Origin: Bacteroidota bacterium
Lineage (GTDB): Bacteria > Bacteroidota > Bacteroidia > Chitinophagales > Chitinophagaceae
Direction: 5' to 3'
DNA: 64,000 nt
Assembly: GCA_016715505.1 (NCBI GenBank)
Contig: JADJZY010000037.1
Coordinates: 1 to 64,000, forward strand
The notes beneath the pieces are model-generated. The model was not told the origin of the DNA. It did not search any database and worked only from the letters and a program-made list of their open reading frames with translations. Below are positions 58,414-64,000 of the stretch, piece after piece; position 1 is the stretch's first letter, and the number at the start of each line of letters is the position of its first letter. Both the position numbers and the translations under genes were made by a program.

Positions 58414-59514
58414 TCAATCGTGTTCTGCATCTTGAATTTCGTCATCAAAAAATGATTTAATTTGTTTCAGACAACGCGCGCTGGCATCCTCTTCGTCTAA
58501 ATACCATTGAATACTGGCACCTATAGCTTCACGAGCATTCATCCTAGGTTTCCAATGTAATTTATCTTTAATTTTTTGATTATCTAGCATTAACAAGGCG
58601 GCTTCATGGGGTGCATCAGGATTTTGCTCAATGCGCAACCGGCCTTTTCCTGCAACGGAAATCGCTTCTTTGGCCAGGTCTTCAACCGTCCATACATCCG
58701 ATTTATCAGGACCAATATTAAAAGCTTCATTCCATTGGTCCGGCTCCTTAAACATATGCATGGCTAAATCGAGATAAATGGCAAGAGGTTCCAACACATG
58801 CTGCCATGGTCTTGTGGATTTAGGATTCCGCAAAACAATTTCTTCATTATTTTCCAGGGATCGAATAATATCGGGTATAATTCGGTTATCTGCATAATCA
58901 CCTCCGCCAATCACATTTCCTGCACGCACCGAAACGATTGATTTTCCATGAGTAGCCATTTTTGAATAATGAAAAAATGAGTGCCGGTAGGATGAAATAA
59001 TCAACTCGCAAGCGGCTTTACTGGCAGAATAAGGATCGAATCCTCCCAAAGGATCGTTTTCTGAGAAATTTTTACCTCTATCGTTGTTTTCGTAAACCTT
59101 ATCCGTGGTTACCATTACCGCCACACAGGGTTGACTATATTTCTTTAAAACCTCTAAAACATGAGCGGTCCCCATGGTATTAACTTCGAAGGTGTACAAA
59201 GGATCCTGATAAGATTTCAAAACAAGCGGCTGGGCGGCTAAATGAAATACAAAATCAGGTTTTGCTTCCTCAAATGCAGCCTGTAACTGATCGATATTCC
59301 GAATATCCTTAAAATGACTTTTCACGCAAAGGCTATCACCATCAATTTGGTAATATAAATCCTGAGCTTTTTCCGGAGGCAAAGCATAGCCCGTCACCTC
59401 TGCACCACAATAGGCCAATATTTGTAATAACCAACTTCCTTTAAATCCGGTGTGTCCGGTAAGAAATACCCTTTTGCCAGCAAAAACTTGCCGGATGTGA
59501 TGAATAGTTACCAT
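58414..59514 (-). CDS. rfbG: CDP-glucose 4,6-dehydratase
   Basis: RfbG converts CDP-glucose to CDP-4-dehydro-6-deoxyglucose, the branch point to many deoxysugars. Motifs: FLTGHTGFKGSWLLQILAYC (NAD-binding), FHLAAQPLVLKSYQDPLYTF, VMVTTDKVYENND (TDK motif), catalytic YSASK in DPYSASKAACELIISSYR, and NVIGGGDYADNRIIPDIIRS. These match RfbG rather than RmlB. I prefer ATG 59514 (MVTIHHIRQVF), which overlaps the rfbF stop by 7 bp, over a TTG three codons upstream. About 366 residues, normal, frame intact. Confidence 0.95.
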   Translation of the reverse strand: MVTIHHIRQVFAGKRVFLTGHTGFKGSWLLQILAYCGAEVTGYALPPEKAQDLYYQIDGDSLCVKSHFKDIRNIDQLQAAFEEAKPDFVFHLAAQPLVLKSYQDPLYTFEVNTMGTAHVLEVLKKYSQPCVAVMVTTDKVYENNDRGKNFSENDPLGGFDPYSASKAACELIISSYRHSFFHYSKMATHGKSIVSVRAGNVIGGGDYADNRIIPDIIRSLENNEEIVLRNPKSTRPWQHVLEPLAIYLDLAMHMFKEPDQWNEAFNIGPDKSDVWTVEDLAKEAISVAGKGRLRIEQNPDAPHEAALLMLDNQKIKDKLHWKPRMNAREAIGASIQWYLDEEDASARCLKQIKSFFDDEIQDAEHD

Positions 59515-60283
59515 TTTTTCCAAAGCGGGTTAAATTGCCACATATGCTCCAATTCTTCTTTATCGCCCATGGTATCCATACATTTCCAACATCCCCTGTG
59601 TCTGTACCCAACAATTTGTTGCTGTTGGGCTAAATCAAACATCGGTTGTCGTCCCACATTACTTCATCCAGGCCTTCATCGTTGAGGAAATTTCTAATCT
59701 CAGGTTGAAGGATAAAAAATCCTCCATTAATCCATGTACCACTATCGGCTGGTTTTTCTTCAAATTGTTTTACCAGACCGTCTTCTTCCATTTGAACCAC
59801 GCCAAATCGGCTACTCGGCTGAATGGTGGTCATTGTACAAATTTTACCGTGAGATTGATGAAATTTCAGTAATTCGTCTAAATCAACATCACAAACGCCA
59901 TCGCCGTAGGTTAGCATAAATGGTTCGTTGCGAGTATAAGGTAATACCCGTTTTAATCGCCCGGCTGTCATGGTATTTAATCCAGTGTCAATCATGGTTA
60001 CCTTAAAAGGTTCAGCGTGTTTTTGATGAACTTCAATGGCATTATGAGCCAGATCAACTGTTAAATCTGCATTTAGTTGGTAATAATTCAAGAAATACTC
60101 TTTGATTACACTGGCTTTATATCCGCAGCAAATGATAAAATCATTGTGGCCATAGGTTGCATATATTTTCATGATATGCCAGAGTATGGGTTTGTTACCG
60201 ATTTCAATCATCGGCTTGGGTTTCAGGTGGCTCTCTTCCGAAATTCGGGTTCCTAAACCACCCGCAAAAATGACTACTTTCAT
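59508..60283 (-). CDS. rfbF: Glucose-1-phosphate cytidylyltransferase, one frameshift
   Basis: RfbF makes CDP-glucose from CTP and glucose-1-phosphate. The start at 60283 reads MKVVIFAGGLGTRISEESHL followed by KPKPM, the nucleotidyltransferase signature, then ILWHIMKIYATYGHNDFIIC, TYGDGVCDVDL, and WINGGFFILQPEI. After DEVMWDD near 59645 a shift joins MFDLAQQQQIVGYRHRGCWK followed by CMDTMGDKEEL, the normal end, stopping at 59508 (about 258 residues). First gene of the CDP-deoxysugar operon; its promoter must lie in the 290-bp divergent region shared with the LytTR gene. Confidence 0.93.
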
Positions 60284-60574
60284 TTGCTTTTTATTTTTTC
60301 CTTGCTAAACATCAAAGATTTGTTCATGCACATCAGGATCGACAAAATTAATAGAATGTTCCAAACATGTCTGCAAGAATTCCTGCAAAATAATCATAAA
60401 TCATTAGGTATAGTCATCTGCAATGTCCGGTTATTCCGAATTCAAAACAGAAGGTGTGAGGGAACACCATTCGATCAAACAATAATGCGTGTCGAGGGCA
60501 TTTCAGTGACAAAAATTCCTGAAAAATGTTTTTGAATATCGTTTGCTTTAGTAAAATATCTGTATGTTTACAAT

Positions 60575-61324
60575 ATGAGAGCTATCATTGTCGATGATGA
60601 AGTGACCAGCTCAGAGGTATTGGAAAAGCTAATCACACACTACTTGCCGCAACTTGAAATTGTGGCTATTTGTTCAAAACCTACTGAAGCATTAAAACAA
60701 ATACAGGCCCTTCAACCTGATTTGTTGTTTCTGGATATTGAAATGCCGGAAATGAATGGTTTTGAATTGCTGGAAAAAGTTCCACAAATTAATTTCGATA
60801 TTATTTTCACCACCGCACATAGTCAATATGGTATTAAAGCAATCCAATTCAGTGCTATCGACTATTTATTAAAACCGATAGATACTGATGAATTGACCGC
60901 CGCTTATGAACGCGTGGTTGAGCATCGAAAATTTTCATCTCCTTTTGAAAAAATCAAGTTGCTCCTTGAAAACATTCAGTTGTTCAACAACAACAATCCT
61001 TTTGCGCGAATCGCTCTGCCAACGATGGAGGGCTTAAAGTTTATTTTCGCCACGGATATCGTGCGTTGTATGTCCACCAATAATTACACCTATATTTTCC
61101 TAAATAATGGTGAAAAAATTCTGGTGAGTAAAACCCTGAAAGAAATGGAGCATATGTTGTCTACACCTGCTTTTTGCCGGGTACATAATTCTCATCTCAT
61201 CAATCTCAAATACGTCAGTAAACTGCTCAAAGGCGACTCCAACGTAATTATCATGAGCGACAATGCAGAAGTTGAGGTGAGTCGTCGTAAAAAAGATGAA
61301 TTGATTAAAACTTTAAATCTATAG
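60575..61324 (+). CDS. Orphan LytTR-family response regulator
   Basis: Receiver domain ~1-120: IIVDDEVTS, phospho-Asp in LLFLDIEMPEMNG, FTTAHSQYGIKA and DYLLKPIDTDEL. LytTR domain ~145-249: IALPTMEGLKFIFATDIVRC, FCRVHNSHLINLKYVSKLLK. Length 249. The C-terminus (VSRRKKDELIKTL) resembles the regulator at 17533 (VSQRKKDVIKDWL), so the two are close paralogues. No kinase gene adjoins it. It is transcribed away from the rfbF operon and shares a 290-bp upstream region with it, which makes that operon one possible target. Confidence 0.92.
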   Translation: MRAIIVDDEVTSSEVLEKLITHYLPQLEIVAICSKPTEALKQIQALQPDLLFLDIEMPEMNGFELLEKVPQINFDIIFTTAHSQYGIKAIQFSAIDYLLKPIDTDELTAAYERVVEHRKFSSPFEKIKLLLENIQLFNNNNPFARIALPTMEGLKFIFATDIVRCMSTNNYTYIFLNNGEKILVSKTLKEMEHMLSTPAFCRVHNSHLINLKYVSKLLKGDSNVIIMSDNAEVEVSRRKKDELIKTLNL

Positions 61325-61336
61325 TCCGCTCAAGGT

Positions 61337-61753
61337 CTATTCCCGATCCAGAAGTTCAAGCCATTCTATCATCAGGTCGCGTATCAATGTCTCCTTTTTT
61401 TGCAAATCTGCCAAGTTTTCAAATGTGATCATTCTTCGACCATCTGTATATTCGCCTTCCAGAAGTTGCACATTTTTTTTAATCTTTTGACCGGTCGGTA
61501 AAATACATAGAAGCGTTTTTTTTCGCAAATTGGTTACCAAAATATCTCTTTGATAGGTTTTAGGATCAAATGCTTTTAATGGACCGGTGTAATAAAATGA
61601 AGGTGAATTCCATTTTATTTGTTCTGCAATGTTTGGGTCAATAGACAGCATCAACTTCCTTAAATAAGTCAACATTTCCTGAAAATTCGGTTCTAGATTA
61701 TCTATGAATTGAGATACTTCAATTTTGGGGTCAATCCTTTTTTTTACTGCCAT
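61337..61753 (-). CDS. DUF1801 family protein
   Basis: The 138 residues show the DUF1801/YdhG-like pattern: FIDNLEPNFQEMLTYLRKLM followed by LSIDPNIAEQIKWNSPSFYY, then LLCILPTG and FENLADLQKKETLIRDLMIE. Many members are small stand-alone proteins of unknown function; some are proposed to act in iron-sulfur-related chemistry, but that is not established. The gene is convergent with the LytTR gene, their stops being 12 bp apart, so they may share a terminator, but no clear hairpin is visible. Confidence 0.85.
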   Translation of the reverse strand: MAVKKRIDPKIEVSQFIDNLEPNFQEMLTYLRKLMLSIDPNIAEQIKWNSPSFYYTGPLKAFDPKTYQRDILVTNLRKKTLLCILPTGQKIKKNVQLLEGEYTDGRRMITFENLADLQKKETLIRDLMIEWLELLDRE

Positions 61754-61873
61754 ACGTAAATATTTGAATCAATAAAAAAGAAACAAACGATAGCCCTTAA
61801 TTTTTGATAAGCACATTTGCTTCAGTGGATAAATGTACCTGTAGTGAATTAATAAATTGCACCTAACAACAAT

Positions 61874-64000
61874 CTATCGTAAAAGAGTGACATCTCCTTT
61901 TCGAATAAATTGTTTGCCAAACTTATTCGTGAACTCGACATAATAGAAATATACGCCCACTTCACAATCTTCTCCCTTGTATTGGCCATTCCATGCTTTG
62001 TTGATATCGCTGGTTCCGAAAAAGTTGCTGCCCCCATCTGTTATAAATCATAAAAGTTTTGAGTTGGATATCTCTTCCAATCACTTGAAAGCCATCATTC
62101 AATAAATCCCCATTCGGACTAAATGCATTTGGAATAAACACATATCCTCCACTCAATACTTCTCCGCAGTGAATCACAGAATCGATACATCCCTGATTGA
62201 TGGCAATTAATTTAAAACAAATTTTACCCGTATCGCTCGCCAGATAAGTCGCATCCAGGGTTGTATCAATCAACAATTCATCAACAAACCATTGATAACT
62301 CAAGGCATCTGAGGATTGATTGAATAAATAAAATTGTGCATCGGCAATATCTACCAGATTTGGACTCACTATGAAATCTGCATGAGGAATTTTGTTCACA
62401 ACAATTTGAAAATTAGCTGAATCAGAAACCGGGCATCCATTTTTAGTTGCAGTAACCGTATAAGTAGTTGTTACATTTGGATTAAAAATAGCTAAATCAG
62501 AACCCATGTTATAGCTAAACGCTGAAGGCAAAAAAGTGAACTGGTAGCTGGTATCTACTGAAATAGTGGTGGATTGCCCTTCACAAATCATTGAATTCGG
62601 AAATGAAGGCATAAAATACTCCTCAACCGTTATTGTAAATGAGATGTTTTTTGAAACAGGACAATTATTGATCAATTTCGAAACAATAATCGTATAGGTT
62701 GTTTTGGAAGGCGGAAAAAATGTGATGAGGGATGTATCCGAATTACAGGAGTAGTTCGCGTTTGGTTGAATATTCACCGTCCACGCAGGATCTAAAGTCA
62801 TGGAAGTGCTTTCATTTTTACAAATCAACAAATCACTCGGAGGGAGAATTTGTGTCGTATCCACTTCAAAACCAATGCAGGTCGGTTCAGGCGTAAATCG
62901 CCACAAATCATTCCCCCTAGAAACACCTCCCCTGACAATACCGCCAAATACCCAAACTTGTTGCAGACTATCTACCCACATGGCGTGCCCTTGTCGACGA
63001 GGTAATTCATTGGTACTTGATGGAACTCCTTTTACACCATAATTCCCAAAACTGGTTGTACTTCCCCCAACGCTATCACCAGCCACCCAAGTCCAGGTAT
63101 TTTGTGTAGGTTTATAACACCATAAATCGTTGAACATACCAAAACTATTTCCACCACAAAACCAGAGATAGTCCTCACAAGCATTGGCATTTATATGAAA
63201 AGCACCTCGTCCTTCAATACGTTTTCCGGGATATCTGTCCGAAGAAGGAACACAGCGACTGATGTAACTGGCACCTGTAGCATTGCCTGATATTAAATCA
63301 ATTCCATTCATCCAGGTCCACATCAGTGAAACAGGATCAAATCGCCAAAGGGCGGAAGAATTGTAAGCACCATGGGCCATATAAAAATAACCATTCCGGT
63401 CCTGCCAAAATTCCCAACACTGACCTAAACCAGGTTGATTGGTCGTGCTTGGGACTCCTTGTGTACCAAAATTAGGAGTTGGCATGCCGCTGCCCGGACC
63501 TTTCATCCAGGTCCACTCGTTACTCGTGATATCGTATTTCCAAACATCTCCATCCAAATACATCCACAAATTATCGAAAGCATCTGTCCAACAGCATTTG
63601 TATTCTGTATGAGCACCTGGAGAGTTTGTTGGACTAGATACACCTTGTATACCTAAAACTTATACCTAATTAAAAACATGAAATCAATTGGGCACCTTTC
63701 ATCCAGGTCCAGATATTTGTTCCAGGTTCATATTTCCACAAATCATTCAATTGTCCCAGATTATATATTTGACCGCCAAATAGCCAAAAATTCCCTTGCT
63801 GATCTTTCCAATAACTGGGATTATACCTTCCGGGCGGTTCATTGGCGGGTGATGGAACACCTTGTATCCCGTAATTCCCCCATTGAACGCCATTATTGAT
63901 GGTGGAATCGCCTTTGATCCAAGTCCAGATTCCACCTTGTGCAGAGGATTTTTGAAAAATAAATACAAAAATAGAAAGGAAAAGAACGTAGAATTTATTC
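61874..64000 (-). CDS. Kelch-like secreted protein with type B (CHU_C) sorting domain, partial at window end, frameshifted
   Basis: The window cuts the first two bases of the start codon: reading begins NKFYVLFLSIFVFIFQKSSA (signal peptide) and QGGIWTWIKGDSTINNGVQW. Kelch/galactose-oxidase-type repeats follow (WTWMKGPGSGMPTPNFGTQG followed by VPSTTNQPG; HAMWVDSLQQVWVFGG), then beta-rich PKD/SprB-like segments (FFPPSKTTYTIIVSK, FNPNVTTTYTVTATKNGCPV). The end is a type B sorting domain: VFIPNAFSPNGDLLNDGFQV, YNRWGQQLF, and, after a shift near 62020, GQYKGEDCEVGVYFYYVEFT followed by a stop at 61874. Other breaks lie near 63955 and 63680. About 705 residues. Type B proteins are usually exported by T9SS and may be released to, or attached outside, the surface. 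Confidence 0.85.

Noticed and set aside
60284..60535. Plus-strand frame of 83 codons before the orphan LytTR gene
   Set aside because: It begins with TTG-type context in a divergent promoter region, has no family pattern and would leave no room for the rfbF promoter.

Overview
The window looks like a chromosome segment of an AT-rich, gliding or surface-living Bacteroidota. The grounds are many large secreted proteins ending in type IX secretion (T9SS) sorting domains (type A ends with IYPNP-like motifs; one type B, CHU_C-like, end), LytTR-type two-component systems, Bacteroidota-style -7 boxes (TAnnTTTG), and no convincing Shine-Dalgarno sites. I would guess Chitinophagales/Sphingobacteriales-like, at low confidence.

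Reading caution: many genes are broken by single-base indels, often at homopolymers. This includes thrS, which is normally essential, so much of the damage is probably consensus error rather than true decay. I therefore describe reconstructed genes and state where frames break. Three stretches (1-4.3 kb, 28.6-33.6 kb, 40.7-45.5 kb) are so heavily broken that real decay is also possible.

Layout. 1-4.3 kb: small damaged accessory genes all on + (VOC/PhnB-like, lipoprotein, DoxX-like, DUF2200) with a 130-bp direct repeat flanking 1.2 kb. 4.3-15.4 kb (minus): tricorn-like S41 protease, thrS, LprI-like lipoprotein-inhibitor family protein, haem c/monooxygenase-like lipoprotein, YihY membrane protein, and a secreted protein with an S74 self-cleaving chaperone end. 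15.7-24.5 kb (plus): a TPR sensor kinase, a LytTR regulator, a highly structured 520-bp intergenic region with three direct repeats at exact 21-bp spacing, and a ~1,890-residue T9SS adhesin-like protein. 24.9-28.6 kb (minus): acyl-CoA carboxylase beta, ACMSD-type decarboxylase, mltG. 28.6-36.8 kb (minus): a degraded accessory block with a broken cytoplasmic-looking gene, a lipoprotein, a T9SS esterase, and a tandem array of 1.47-kb T9SS propeller genes. 37.2-39.1 kb (minus): LutA-like protein, ribH, TPR protein. 39.3-39.6 kb: a dense run of eight hairpins next to ruvB. 40.7-45.5 kb (minus): three T9SS proteins (CotH/lamin-tail, glycan-binding-like, arylsulfotransferase). 45.8-47.5 kb: LytTR regulator and LytS-like kinase. 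47.7-55 kb (plus): a large outer-membrane-type protein, cdd, FN3/T9SS protein, SbtA-like transporter. 55-56 kb: a broken RAYT transposase beside REP-like palindromes. 56-60.3 kb (minus): rpmE2, yajQ, and a CDP-deoxysugar operon (rfbF-rfbG-rmlC-like-rmlD-like). 60.6-64 kb: an orphan LytTR regulator, DUF1801 protein, and a kelch-like T9SS type B protein cut by the window end.

Taken together, the window is dominated by cell-surface biology: secreted T9SS cargo, surface-sugar precursors, peptidoglycan cleavage, and LytTR signalling that could control some of this cargo. Core genes (thrS, ribH, ruvB, rpmE2, yajQ, mltG) are interspersed.
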